Shown: positions 10,701-18,622, counted from the stretch's first letter. The stretch: DNA of 64,000 bases from UBA4742 sp963785815 (GCA_963785815.1 CAWAWN010000002.1:1364001-1428000), one strand, 5' to 3'. Program-made: numbers and translations. The notes: generated by a model not told the origin, from the sequence alone.

Positions 10701-11746
10701 GCGCCGATCCCGACTCGCTGGCCTCGTGCATCGTGGACGAGTACTTCAGCTCGCAGGGCCCGGTGGAGGTGGGCTACGACGGCCCCCAGCGGGTCACCCG
10801 GGTCGTGGTCGAGGAGACCAGCCCGCTCGTCGGCCAGGGGCCGGCCACCCTGGGCGCAGCCCTGGGACCCGACGCCGTGGTGCTGCTCACCGGCGGGGCG
10901 CGGGGCATCACTGCCCGGGCGGCGGTGGCCATCGCCCGCGCCACCGGCGGCGCCCGCATCGAGCTGGCCGGTCGCAGCCCGCGGCCGGTCGATGAGGAAC
11001 CCGCCGAGCTGGCGGCCGCGGCCGACCGGCCCGCTCTGCGTCGGGCCCTGCTCGAGGCCGGCAGCCACCCCACCCCGGCCGCCATCGAGGCCGAGTGCAC
11101 CCGCCTGCTGGCCAACCGCGAGATCCGAGCCACGCTGGCCGCGCTGGCCGAGCTGGGTTCCGCGGTCACCTACCACCCCGTCGATGTTCGCGACAGCCGG
11201 GCCCTGGCCGACCTGGTGGCCGACATCGACCACCGGCACGGCCGGCTCGACCTGGTGGTGCACGGGGCCGGCGTCCTCGACGACCGCTTCCTGCGGGACA
11301 AGACGTCCGACGGCTTCGACCGGGTCTTCGCCACCAAGGTCGACGCCGCCCGCGTCCTGCTCGAGGTGGTGGCGCCCACCACCCCGATCGCCTTCTTCGG
11401 CAGCGTGAGCGGGGTGTTCGGCAACAGGGGCCAGGTCGACTACGCGGCGGCCAACGACGCGCTCGACGAGTTGGCCACGGTGGCCAACGTCAGCCGCCTG
11501 GGGAGAACGGTCAGCCTCGACTGGGGGCCGTGGGCCGGCACCGGCATGGTGTCGCCCGAGCTCGAGCGGGAGTACGCCCGTCGCGGCATCGGGCTGATCG
11601 GCGTCGACGACGGCGTGGCGGCCCTGCTCGACGAGTTGGCCGCCCCCGCCGGTCCCGGTCGGGTGGTGGTCATGCGGGCCCGGCCCGAGGCCATGTCGCC
11701 CGACGCGTGGCCGGCCGGTTCGCGGTTCGAGCCGGCGCGACGATGA
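4727..11746 (+). CDS. Giant lipid/polyketide synthase: NMO-NMO-KS-AT-ACP-KR
   Basis: A 2339-residue multidomain synthase starting at ATG 4727 behind GAGGAGG. Residues 5-250 and about 320-570 are two nitronate-monooxygenase-like TIM barrels, the fold used by PfaD enoyl reductases. The second has the GGHVG motif (His460), while the first has GGRVG. The KS spans about 679-1115 with Cys869 (DAACAAS), His1004 (EAHGTGT) and His1044 (IGH). The AT has GQGSQ near 1238, Ser1328 (GHSYGE) and a CAFHS motif suggesting malonyl-CoA. The ACP carries Ser1737 in DSIKRIEI, the signature of PUFA/enediyne-type ACPs. The KR (about 1830-2330) has GGARGI and Tyr2239 (YAAAN). All visible catalytic residues of KS, AT, ACP and KR are present. 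It probably elongates and reduces a chain iteratively with the partner synthase at 13612. The product is unknown. Confidence 0.85.
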   Translation: MHADTSDLILALTMVPPAGPDGTTDVALAVAATRAGARGVLDVTSADQVAAAVTAFQARSPRPVALRPGPRLAASGPGAHADLADVISMVLLGAEVVADLADPADAVGPTELAAAIERWSPHGTVVVEVTSVAQARLAVSLGAGGLVAKGCESGGRVGAVETFVLLQQVVDLGVPVWARGGIGLHTAAGAIALGARGVVLDAQLALVRESRLPAATKAAVAAMDGSETRIVGGHRVYTRPDLAVATRPADEPASVVADELGPDLRADLVPVGQDAAGAAALAGRFQTAGGVIDAVRRAIAAHFEAAVERTPLASGCGVAQTQGTRYPIAQGPMTRVSDQAAFAAAVSEGGALPFLALALMRGDEVEALLAQTRDLLGDRPWGVGILGFVPPELREEQLAVVQRFHPPVALIAGGRPSQAAPLEAEGIPTYLHVPSPGLLDRFVKEGARRFVFEGRECGGHVGPRASFPLWETQVERLCALDDAEHLDVLFAGGIHDARSAAAVAAIGAPLAARGARLGVLMGTAYLFTAEAVAHGAITPAFQEVAVGCTTTVLLETSPGHATRCVETDYVRDFAEAKTRLEGRGVAVDEMWAELETLNLGRLRIASKGLVHGAEGLEAVDEAEQRREGMFMIGQVATLRREVTTIAALHDDVSVASAGVVDRAAELFVAEREPEAPAPYEVAIVGMASLLPGSTSTDQFWTHIVSGVNAIEEVPISRWDPEQYFDPEATTVGAGRKTPSKWGGFLSEVGFDPLAYGIPPASLAAIEPLQLLSLEVATRALADAGYATRPFDRTRASVVFGAEGGNDLAGGYGLRAMLPQLLGEVPAELDEHLPSLTEDSFPGVLTNVIAGRIANRLDLGGSNFTVDAACAASLAALDSACAQLAAGTSDLVLCGGADVHNGINDFLMFSSVHALSPTGQCRTFDAAADGIALGEGVACVVLKRLADAERDGDRIYAVIDGVGGSSDGRHLGLTAPRKEGQQRAVERALAQARRSPAELGLVEAHGTGTVVGDRTELATLTELFDAHDAIVGRCVLGSVKSQIGHTKCAAGLAGLIKVARSLYHGVLPPTGNLVSPNPAYDAETSPFRFLDQARPWVADQRRAGVSAFGFGGANFHAVLSAYGGADEPRFGLELWPAELFVFRSGQMDEALERVAHLSSVVDAIVDADPAGQRHRLRDLAAAVCATGQGPVQVAVVANDFADLADKLVVARSGTARRDGVFLAEPDLQRPGGLAFLYPGQGSQRTGMLADLFVAFPQLRDLLQLDASEPRPLAEVLYPPTAFTAAERAAQTAALTDTRVAQPALGLCELALTRLLASVGVRPEVTAGHSYGELAALAGAGAIDAADLLALSRARGDAIVGAAADQGDDAGAMAAVSGSMAEVADLLASHPGAVVANHNSPTQVVVAGPTPVVQDVVAAAGQRGLAAKALNVACAFHSPVLATAGSRLAEVLESVPVVAPAIPVWSNTTAAPYPTDPDAIRRMLATQVVSPVRFVDQVEAMYAAGVRVFVEAGPGRVLTQLVDKVLGDRPHRSIATDVSGEPGLRRFLLALAELATAGVAVDTDGLFDGRVDPVRLADLPRPTPGWTVDGHLVRTASGQVVPGSLQPSDQFPVLSVGAGQPDPEGEAAVLDYLRNMREAVAAEREVMLRYLGATDTTPSAPRVLDATSVASAPTATTATPEMEIVLSDSGEARLAPATGRPRGDELLQVVLQLVADRTGYPTDMLDPDLDLEADLSIDSIKRIEIIGELAERLGWDTMGDEGIDESMVEELAQLKSLREIVAWIDQLEDQSDDQPVGGPAGSTEGGEADLDHRAARPDGDSDGAAPDAPTESEPPPATTRYVVTTVDLDPLEPATRQVEGTAVVIADDGRGVGAAVAAHLRALGATVTTVAADGAPSDADVRVVAEADGIIWLRALRPDVADDPTAFDARSAFGWWQPALLGQVTTLIAATAGAGSFVSLGAGSVPGLGLAGMAKSLSRELGDRTIRVLDLDPGADPDSLASCIVDEYFSSQGPVEVGYDGPQRVTRVVVEETSPLVGQGPATLGAALGPDAVVLLTGGARGITARAAVAIARATGGARIELAGRSPRPVDEEPAELAAAADRPALRRALLEAGSHPTPAAIEAECTRLLANREIRATLAALAELGSAVTYHPVDVRDSRALADLVADIDHRHGRLDLVVHGAGVLDDRFLRDKTSDGFDRVFATKVDAARVLLEVVAPTTPIAFFGSVSGVFGNRGQVDYAAANDALDELATVANVSRLGRTVSLDWGPWAGTGMVSPELEREYARRGIGLIGVDDGVAALLDELAAPAGPGRVVVMRARPEAMSPDAWPAGSRFEPARR

Positions 11747-12471
11747 TCGAGCTGGCGCCGCTGATCGACCTGTCGGACCGACCGCCCGACGGTCCGCCCG
11801 AGCCGGGCCTGGTGAGCCGCGTGGAGATCTCCCTCGACGCCTCCACCGACCTGTCCGGTCTGGCGGCGCGCTACCTGAGCCCGGCGGAGCGCCCCTCCTT
11901 CGAGGCTCGCTCGGCCCGGGGTCGGGTCCCGTGGCTGCTCGGGCGGGTGGCGGCCAAGGACGCGGTGCGCCGGCACCTGGTGGCCCGGGGCTTCGTCGAC
12001 TTCGATCCCACGCGCATCGTGGTGGTCAACGACGAGCGGGGCTGTCCCGCCCTGCAGGTGCGCGGGGCCCGCCTGTCGGCCCGCGGGGTGCGGGTGTCGA
12101 TCGCCCACAAGCCCACGGTGGCGGTGGCGGTGGCGGCCACGCCCCCGCGGCCCTCGCGTCCCGGCATCGGGGTCGACGTCGAGGCGGTCGAGGCGCGCTC
12201 GGATGCCTTCGAGCGGACCGCCTTCACCCCGGCCGAGCGCCAGCTGGTCCCCGGGCCCGCGGCGGACCGTGACGGTTGGCTGACCCGCATGTGGGCGGCC
12301 AAGGAGGCGACGGCCAAGGCGTCGGGCCAGGGGCTGGGGGGACGGCCGAAGACCTTCGAGATCGACGCGGTGCGTGACGGCCACCTGCGTTGTCGCGGGC
12401 GGTGGATCGCCACCGAACCGCTCCGGACCGGTACCGGCGACTTCGTGGTCGCCTGGACCGACAGCTACTGA
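11743..12471 (+). CDS. 4'-phosphopantetheinyl transferase
   Basis: The 242-residue protein starts at an ATG that overlaps the stop of the synthase gene (ATGA), so translation is coupled. It has the Sfp-type motifs: GVDVE (Asp145, Glu147) and WAAKEATAK (Lys187, Glu188), which bind Mg2+ and CoA. An N-terminal WLLGRVAAKDAVR segment is typical of the first half of the pseudo-dimer. The enzyme transfers phosphopantetheine from CoA to carrier-protein serines. Its obvious targets are Ser1737 of the upstream synthase and Ser52 of the free ACP at 18290. The C-terminus ends with the strand DFVVAWT. Confidence 0.9.
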   Translation: MIELAPLIDLSDRPPDGPPEPGLVSRVEISLDASTDLSGLAARYLSPAERPSFEARSARGRVPWLLGRVAAKDAVRRHLVARGFVDFDPTRIVVVNDERGCPALQVRGARLSARGVRVSIAHKPTVAVAVAATPPRPSRPGIGVDVEAVEARSDAFERTAFTPAERQLVPGPAADRDGWLTRMWAAKEATAKASGQGLGGRPKTFEIDAVRDGHLRCRGRWIATEPLRTGTGDFVVAWTDSY

Positions 12472-12484
12472 GGGGACCCGATCC

Positions 12485-13615
12485 ATGGCTGCTCCGGCCA
12501 CCACCCGACGAGCCGACGGCGCGCCCGAGCCCGATCCCGCGTCCGCCCCCGTGGCGGCCGTCGAGACGTGGGCCGAACCGCTCCGCCGGGCCTGCTCGAC
12601 CCTGGCCGGCCCCGAGATGGCCTACGAGCAGGCGCCCGAAGCCCTGGACCACGGCCACGGCACCGCCGCCTTCGGCTTCCGCCTGCGTCCCGCGTCCCGG
12701 TCGTCCCAGATGGCCGAGGGTTCCGGCCGCGACGGCACCGCCCCCGGCGGCTCGGGCTGGTCCGAGCCGCTCAGCGCCCGGCTGGCGCCCGACCGCGCCG
12801 AGCTCGAACGGGAGGCCGCCGCCCTGGGGGTCAATGCCAGGCACGGCCTGGGCGCGCCGCGGGTGGTGAGCATCGTGGCCCTCGACCCGATCGACGGCCA
12901 GGCGTGGTGGGCGCTGGTCACCGAGCCGCGCGCCGAGGTGCCCCTGCCCGAGCTGATCGGCTTCAACCTGCACCAGGCCAGCGAGATCCTCACCGGCTTC
13001 GCCCGCCACCACGCCGCCATCCACGACCTGGTGGTGGATGACGAGGCCCGAGCGGCCCTGCCCACCGTGGTGGCCGCCGACGAGCTGGCCCGCATCGACC
13101 CCGCCTTCATGCGAGCCGAGCACGAGTGGCTGGCGGCGCGGGTGCCGCCCCCGGCCGACCACCTGGTGCTCGGCCACGGCGGCTACCAGCCCATGTGCGT
13201 GTCGGGGCCTCCGCCCGATGCCTGGGCCGACCACGGCGGGCCGGGCAACGGGCTGGTGGTGGACAACTGGTCGGGGGCGGCGCTGGTCGAGGCCGAGTTC
13301 GACGTGGCCTTCACCCTGGTGGCGTTCTGGTCGGCCCACTGCTTCGCGCCCAACCGCTCCGAGCGCACGGCCATCAAGATGATCCGCAACACCCTGCTCA
13401 ACACCTACAAGCTGGGCTACCAGTCGTGCCGCGAGTTCGACCCCGAGCGGGTGCGGTTCTGGCAGGCCTTCCACGCCTTGCGCGGCCTGGCCCGCATGAG
13501 CGGGGCCTACGACGCCGCCGGCTCGTCGTTCGCGGCGCAGGACCGCGGGCCGCTGCCCGACCTGCTGGCCCCCGAGCTCCAGCGCCACTTCAAGCAGCTC
13601 ACGAGGGTGCGATGA
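12485..13615 (+). CDS. Aminoglycoside-phosphotransferase-fold protein with altered catalytic loop
   Basis: A 376-residue protein with ATG at 12485 behind GAGGGGA. The C-terminal half resembles the APH/choline-kinase fold: LVLGHGGYQPMCV near residue 232 sits where APH enzymes have HGDxxxxN, and VVDNWSGAAL near residue 257 corresponds to the metal-binding aspartate strand. The catalytic-loop aspartate is replaced by Gly and the following Asn by Cys, while the later Asp is kept. It may be an inactive kinase-like protein or one with unusual chemistry. The N-terminal 100 residues are low-complexity and lack an obvious glycine loop. Its place between the two synthase genes, ending 4 bp inside the next one, indicates a role in the same pathway. 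Confidence 0.6.
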   Translation: MAAPATTRRADGAPEPDPASAPVAAVETWAEPLRRACSTLAGPEMAYEQAPEALDHGHGTAAFGFRLRPASRSSQMAEGSGRDGTAPGGSGWSEPLSARLAPDRAELEREAAALGVNARHGLGAPRVVSIVALDPIDGQAWWALVTEPRAEVPLPELIGFNLHQASEILTGFARHHAAIHDLVVDDEARAALPTVVAADELARIDPAFMRAEHEWLAARVPPPADHLVLGHGGYQPMCVSGPPPDAWADHGGPGNGLVVDNWSGAALVEAEFDVAFTLVAFWSAHCFAPNRSERTAIKMIRNTLLNTYKLGYQSCREFDPERVRFWQAFHALRGLARMSGAYDAAGSSFAAQDRGPLPDLLAPELQRHFKQLTRVR

Positions 13616-16600
13616 CCGAGGCCGACGCGGTTGCGGTGGTCGGCCTGGGCTGCGTGTACCCGGGCGCGGCTGACGTCGAGGCGTTCTGGGCCGGCATCGT
13701 GGCCGGCCGCGACGCCATCGCTGACGCGCCCGTGGACCGGCTCGATCCCCAGATGCTGGCCGACCTGACCGGGCCCGACCACCTGGGTTCGCCCCGCGGC
13801 GGCTTCGTGCCCGATGCCGCCCTGCGCTTCGAGCCCGGCCGGTTCGGCATCATGCCCGTGGCCGCAGCCGACGCCGAGCCCGACCAGCTGCTGGCCCTGT
13901 CGACGGCCGCCGCCGCCCTCGACGACGCCGGCGGGTTGGACCAGGTGGCCCGCGACCGCATCGGGGTGATCCTGGGTCGCGGCGGTTACCTCACGCCCGG
14001 TCTGGTCCGCCTCGACCAGCGGGTGCGCACGGCCAACCAGCTGCTGACCACCATGCGCCAGCTGCTGCCCGAGGTGGACGACGAGCGCCTGGTGGCCGTG
14101 CGCGACGCCTTCGCCGACGAGCTGGGGGAGCGGCGCCCGGAGTCGGCCATCGGGTTGGTGCCCAACCTGGCCGCGTCGCGCATCGCCAACCGCCTCGATC
14201 TGGGCGGGCCGGCCTACACCGTGGACGCAGCCTGTGCCAGCTCCCTGATCGCGGTCGACTCGGCCCTGGCCGAGCTGGCGTCGGGCCGCTGCGATGCCGT
14301 GCTGGCCGGCGGCGTGCACCACTGCCATGACATCACCCTGTGGTCGGTCTTCTCGCAGCTCGGGGCGCTCAGCACGTCGGGCCAGATCCGCCCCTTCAGC
14401 CGTCACGCCGACGGGATCCTCATCGCCGAGGGCACCGGGGTGCTGGTGCTCGAGCGCCTGGCCGACGCCCACCGGCTCGGCCACCGGGTCTACGCCGTCA
14501 TCGCCGGCACCGGGGTGGCCAGCGACGGGCGCGGGGCCAGCCTCATGAGCCCGGGCGTGGACGGCCAGGTGCTGGCCCTCGAGCGGGCCTACGTCCACGC
14601 GGGCATCGACCCCGCCACCGTCGAGCTGGTCGAGGGCCACGGCACCGCCACCCGCGCCGGCGACGAGACCGAGCTGGCCACCCTGCGCCAGGTGTACCGC
14701 GTGGTGGGTGCCAGCCCCACCCGGCGCCGGGTGCTGGGATCGGTGAAGTCCAACATCGGCCACGCCATGCCCGCGGCCGGGGCCGCCGGGCTGATCAAGG
14801 CGGTGCTGGCCGTGCACCACGGGGTGCTGCCTCCCACGCTGCACGGCGAGGAGCCTCATCCCGACCTGGCCGACTCGGGCTTCTGCCTGCTCGACCGGGC
14901 CGAGCCCTGGTCGGCGGGCGGTGGCCCGCGTCGGGCCGGGGTGAACGCCTTCGGCTTCGGGGGCATCAACGCGCACGTGGTGGTCACCGAGCACCGTGAC
15001 CCGTCACGCCATCCGGCCACGCCGCGGCCCGCGGTCGGCGCCGGTCGGGTCGATCGGGGGACGCTCGACCACGACCGGCCCCAGTCGGAGGCCGACGCGT
15101 GGCGTCCGGCGGCCGCCGGGTCCACGCTCGACGTGCTGCTCCTGGCCGGACGCGACGCCGCCGACCTGGCCGAGCAGCTCCGGCGGCGGGCGGCGGCCGA
15201 CCCCGATCCGGGGCGGGTCGGCTCGGCCGCGTCGGGGTCCGTGGTCCCCGACCACGCCGGCCCCGCCCGCCTGGCCATCGTGGGCGTCACCCCCAAGCGG
15301 CTGGACCTGGCCGCCCGGGTGCTGGAGAAGGGTCGTCCGTGGCGCGGGCGCAACGACCTGTGGTTCGAGCCGCGGGGGCTGGTGGCCGACGGCGGCAAGG
15401 TGGCCTTCCTCTATCCGGGGGTCGAGCCCTCCTTCGACGCGGAGCTGAGCGACGTGGCCGCGTGGTTGGGCACGCCGCTGCCTCCGATGCCCGAGGGCGC
15501 CACCGACCTCGAGCGCCAGGGCCGGGAGATCTTCGGCGCCGGCCGCCTGCTGCACGCCGCCCTGGGCGAACTGGGCATCGCGGCCGACGAGGTCGCCGGC
15601 CACAGCCTGGGGGAGTGGACGGGCGTGTTCACCGCCGAGCTCATCCCGGCCACCGAGGCCGACGCCTTCCTCGACGACCTCGAGCCCGGCGCGCTGGAGA
15701 CGCCCGGCGTCGTCTTCGTGGCCCTGGGCTGCGGAGCGGAGGTGGCCGAGGCGGTGATCGCCGGAGAGGTCGATGGCGGCGGCGGCCACCGACGGCTGGC
15801 GGGCGTGTCGGTGTCCCACGACAACTGCCCCCACCAGTCGGTCATCTGCGGTCCCGGGTCGGCCATGGACGAGGCGGTGGCCCGCTTCGCCGCCCGCAAG
15901 GTCATCGCCGTCCCCCTTCCCTTCCGGTCCGGGTTCCACTCGCCGCACTTCGCGCCGTACCTCGACCTGGTGCGCCACCACTGGGCCCGGATGCCGTTGC
16001 AGGCGCCACGTACCCGGATGTGGTCGGCCACCACCGGCGCGCCCTACCCGGCCGAGCCCGACGCCGTGCGCCAGCTGGCCCTCGACCACCTGGTGCAGCC
16101 CGTGCGCTTCCGCCAGCTGACCGAGCGGTTGCACGACGCCGGGGTGCGCGCCTTCGTGCAGCTCGGGGTCGGGAGCCTGACCGCCTTCGTCGACGACACG
16201 CTCAAGGGCCGCGACCAGCTCACCGTCTCGGCCGCCTCGGCCACCGCGCCCGGCCTCGAGCAGTTGGCCCGGGTGGGGGCCGCCCTGTGGGTCGAGGGGG
16301 TGGACGTGGCCCTCGACCGCCTGGTCGCGGCGGTGCGCCCGTCGACCGCGGAGGCTCCGCCACCTCGCCCGGTCGGCCCCAGCATCCAGCTCTCGCTGGG
16401 CTCGCCGCTGGTGCGCCTGCCCGACCCGGCCGCACTCGAGCTGGGACGGGGGATCGTCCCGGCCCCCGACCGGGCGGGAGCCGCCCTGTCCAGCCTGGCC
16501 GACACCGCGCCCCTCTCGAGCGCGGCCCTGCAGGCCGAGCTCGACGCCCTGGTGGCCGAGACGTTGGCCGCCGGGCAGGAGGTGGCCACCGCCCTGGTCC

Positions 16601-18312
16601 GCCGGGGCCCCCGCCCCGCTCGCGTCGGCCACCGCGGCTCCGACCCGGCCGCGCCCTCGGGTCCGCACGGCGGTGGCCACCCGAACGGTGTCGGCGGTGC
16701 GAACGGGGCGGCGTCCGATCGTCCGGCTCCGGCCGGGGCCTCCGTCGCCCCCGGCTCGGCCGACGAGTGGCACGAGACCCTCGAGGTCGGCCTCGACGCC
16801 TTCCCCTGGCTGGTCGACCACTGCTTCTACCGCCAGCCCGAGGGCTGGGACGACCCGGCCGACCGGTTCCCGGTGCTGCCCATGACCACGATGGTCGACC
16901 TGCTCGGCCAGGCTGCCGTCCGCCTGGCGCCGGGCCGGGTGGTGACCCGCATCGAGCGCATCCGCGCCTCGCGCTGGCTGGTCGGGGCGCCGTCCACCAC
17001 GGTGGTGCTCAGGGCCCGACGTCGAGGTCCCGACGAGGTGGAGGCCAGCATCGAGGGATACGTGCGGGCCACGGTCTGCCTGGCCGACGCACCGGCGGCC
17101 CCGCCGGCGCCGACCGCCGAGGTCCTGTGCAACCCCCGGCCCTCGCCCGTGGGGCCGGGGCCGCTGTACGCCGACCACTGGATGTTCCACGGCCCCACCT
17201 TCCAGGGGGTGCGGACCATCGAGGCCCTGGGCGACGACGGCGTCGACGGTCGCATCGAGGTGCTGCCCACCCCGGGCGCGTTCCTGGACAACGCCGGGCA
17301 GCTCTACGGGTGGTGGGTGATGGCCACGGCCGAGGCCGACTTCCTGGCCCTGCCCCAGTCCATCGAGTCAATCGAGCTCTTCGGTCCGCCGCTGCCCGTC
17401 GGCGCCCACGTCGACACCACCGTGCGGATCACCGACCTCGACGCCCGCACCGTGCGCGCCGACCTGGAGCTGCGCGACGAGCACGATCGTGTGGCCGTGC
17501 GCATCATCGGCTGGGTCGACCGCCGCTTCGACAGCGACGCCGATCTGTGGCTGATGCTGCGCCAGCCCGAGCACCACCTGTTGGCCACCCCCACCGAGCC
17601 CGGCTACGTGGCGGTGGAGGAGCGCTGGCGCGACTCGGCGTCGCGCGAGCTCATGGCCCGGCGCTACCTCGACGCCGAGGAGCGCGCCGAGTACCAGGCC
17701 CTCAACCCACAGGCCCAGCGTCGCTGGCTGCTGGGGCGCATCGCGGCCAAGGACGCCGTGCGCCACGCCCTCTGGTCCGGCGGGAACGGCGCGTTGTTCC
17801 CCATCGAGGTGCCGCTCGCCGCTCCTCCCGGCGAGCGCACGAGCCTCGATGGGGACGGCGTCGTCGTGGTGCGCGGCGGCCCGGCGCGGGGCTGGACGGT
17901 GGCCGTCGGCGTGGCCGAGTGGGTGGGGGTGGCCCGGGTGGACGCGGCCGCCATCCGGGTCGAGCCGGTCGCCGAGGGCGGGGCCGACACCGCCGCGGTG
18001 GCCGAGCGGCTGACCCGCGAGCTGGCCGACGGGCCCGGGCGGCCCACCTGGTCGGTGGGCACCGCCCGGCTGGCGTCACCGGTGCACCTCACGGCGGCGG
18101 CGGATCTGTCGGAGGCCGGGCCCCCCGACCCGACCCAACCGCACCCAGGGCCTGCCCTGGCCATGAAGAGCCCAGGGCCTGCCCTGGCCATGAAGAGCCC
18201 AGGGCCTGCCCTGGCCATGAAGAGCCCAGGGCCTGCCCTGGCCATGAAGAGCCCAGGGCCTGCCCTGGCCATGAAGAAGGAGTACGTCGTTGCCTGGACC
18301 ACAGCCGGTTGA
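13612..18312 (+). CDS. Second synthase subunit: KS-AT-DH with degenerate PPTase-like tail
   Basis: A 1566-residue protein starting at an ATG that overlaps the previous stop (ATGA). The KS (about 1-450) keeps Cys208 (DAACASS), His343 (EGHGTAT) and His384 (IGH), so it is catalytic rather than a chain-length factor. The AT (about 590-890) has Ser665 in GHSLGE, but the usual GQGSQ is replaced by PGVEPSF. The region 1060-1300 is a double-hotdog dehydratase with candidate catalytic His1070 (VDHCF) and Asp1226 (DNAGQ). From about 1350 the sequence resembles a phosphopantetheinyl transferase (WLLGRIAAKDAVR near 1370, EYVVAWT at the end) but lacks the GVDxE and WxxKE residues. A 9-residue unit repeated five times separates the tail's last strand from its core. 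No ACP or KR is present, so it must work with the synthase at 4727 and the ACP at 18290. Confidence 0.85.
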   Translation: MTEADAVAVVGLGCVYPGAADVEAFWAGIVAGRDAIADAPVDRLDPQMLADLTGPDHLGSPRGGFVPDAALRFEPGRFGIMPVAAADAEPDQLLALSTAAAALDDAGGLDQVARDRIGVILGRGGYLTPGLVRLDQRVRTANQLLTTMRQLLPEVDDERLVAVRDAFADELGERRPESAIGLVPNLAASRIANRLDLGGPAYTVDAACASSLIAVDSALAELASGRCDAVLAGGVHHCHDITLWSVFSQLGALSTSGQIRPFSRHADGILIAEGTGVLVLERLADAHRLGHRVYAVIAGTGVASDGRGASLMSPGVDGQVLALERAYVHAGIDPATVELVEGHGTATRAGDETELATLRQVYRVVGASPTRRRVLGSVKSNIGHAMPAAGAAGLIKAVLAVHHGVLPPTLHGEEPHPDLADSGFCLLDRAEPWSAGGGPRRAGVNAFGFGGINAHVVVTEHRDPSRHPATPRPAVGAGRVDRGTLDHDRPQSEADAWRPAAAGSTLDVLLLAGRDAADLAEQLRRRAAADPDPGRVGSAASGSVVPDHAGPARLAIVGVTPKRLDLAARVLEKGRPWRGRNDLWFEPRGLVADGGKVAFLYPGVEPSFDAELSDVAAWLGTPLPPMPEGATDLERQGREIFGAGRLLHAALGELGIAADEVAGHSLGEWTGVFTAELIPATEADAFLDDLEPGALETPGVVFVALGCGAEVAEAVIAGEVDGGGGHRRLAGVSVSHDNCPHQSVICGPGSAMDEAVARFAARKVIAVPLPFRSGFHSPHFAPYLDLVRHHWARMPLQAPRTRMWSATTGAPYPAEPDAVRQLALDHLVQPVRFRQLTERLHDAGVRAFVQLGVGSLTAFVDDTLKGRDQLTVSAASATAPGLEQLARVGAALWVEGVDVALDRLVAAVRPSTAEAPPPRPVGPSIQLSLGSPLVRLPDPAALELGRGIVPAPDRAGAALSSLADTAPLSSAALQAELDALVAETLAAGQEVATALVRRGPRPARVGHRGSDPAAPSGPHGGGHPNGVGGANGAASDRPAPAGASVAPGSADEWHETLEVGLDAFPWLVDHCFYRQPEGWDDPADRFPVLPMTTMVDLLGQAAVRLAPGRVVTRIERIRASRWLVGAPSTTVVLRARRRGPDEVEASIEGYVRATVCLADAPAAPPAPTAEVLCNPRPSPVGPGPLYADHWMFHGPTFQGVRTIEALGDDGVDGRIEVLPTPGAFLDNAGQLYGWWVMATAEADFLALPQSIESIELFGPPLPVGAHVDTTVRITDLDARTVRADLELRDEHDRVAVRIIGWVDRRFDSDADLWLMLRQPEHHLLATPTEPGYVAVEERWRDSASRELMARRYLDAEERAEYQALNPQAQRRWLLGRIAAKDAVRHALWSGGNGALFPIEVPLAAPPGERTSLDGDGVVVVRGGPARGWTVAVGVAEWVGVARVDAAAIRVEPVAEGGADTAAVAERLTRELADGPGRPTWSVGTARLASPVHLTAAADLSEAGPPDPTQPHPGPALAMKSPGPALAMKSPGPALAMKSPGPALAMKSPGPALAMKKEYVVAWTTAG
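18145..18279 (+). repeat. Five tandem 27-bp repeats, each containing a palindrome
   Basis: Five contiguous 27-bp units begin at 18145, 18172, 18199, 18226 and 18253. They are identical except for the last codon of the last unit. Each encodes Pro-Gly-Pro-Ala-Leu-Ala-Met-Lys-Ser in the frame of the synthase gene. Each also contains the inverted repeat CCAGGGCCTGCCCTGG, so five strong short hairpins can form in the mRNA. The array ends a few bases before the ribosome site of the ACP gene. Confidence 0.95.
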
Positions 18313-18622
18313 CGCGGCGCCCAGCCAGGACGCGGTCCTGGTTGACGTGCGCCGCATGATCATCGAGGTGATCGGCGAGGACTACGTCACCGAGGCCGAG
18401 ATCGACCTCGACACCTCCTTCTACGAGGAGCTCGAGATCGAGAGCATCGAGTTCGTCGCCCTGGGCGAGGCGCTCCAGGAGCACTACGGCGAGCGAGTCG
18501 ACTTCGCCGCCTGGATCGCCACCCTGGAGGTGGACGAGATCATCGCCATGACCGTGGGTGGGCTCACCGACCACATCGTGGTCTCGCTCGGCGGCGTCGG
18601 TACGGGAGGCGACGATGGCTGA
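18290..18622 (+). CDS. Free-standing acyl carrier protein
   Basis: A 110-residue acidic protein. The helix-II motif ELEIESIEFVAL contains the likely phosphopantetheine attachment site Ser52. I place the start at TTG 18290, because AAGGAG lies about 8 bp upstream, inside the end of the synthase gene. The two genes then overlap by 23 bp. The first 15 residues are Pro/Ala-rich and precede the ACP fold. The protein probably carries the chain, or a starter/extender unit, between the two synthase subunits and the downstream hydrolase. It should be modified by the PPTase at 11743. Confidence 0.85.
   Translation: MPGPQPVDAAPSQDAVLVDVRRMIIEVIGEDYVTEAEIDLDTSFYEELEIESIEFVALGEALQEHYGERVDFAAWIATLEVDEIIAMTVGGLTDHIVVSLGGVGTGGDDG

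Noticed and set aside
4607..11263. Very long open frames on the minus strand opposite the giant synthase gene
   Set aside because: They are antisense shadows caused by high GC. Composition is Gly/Arg/His-rich without motifs, while the plus frame carries complete catalytic domains.
18145..18279. Possible CRISPR or origin iterons
   Set aside because: No spacers and no replication genes. The repeats are inside a coding sequence and keep its frame.
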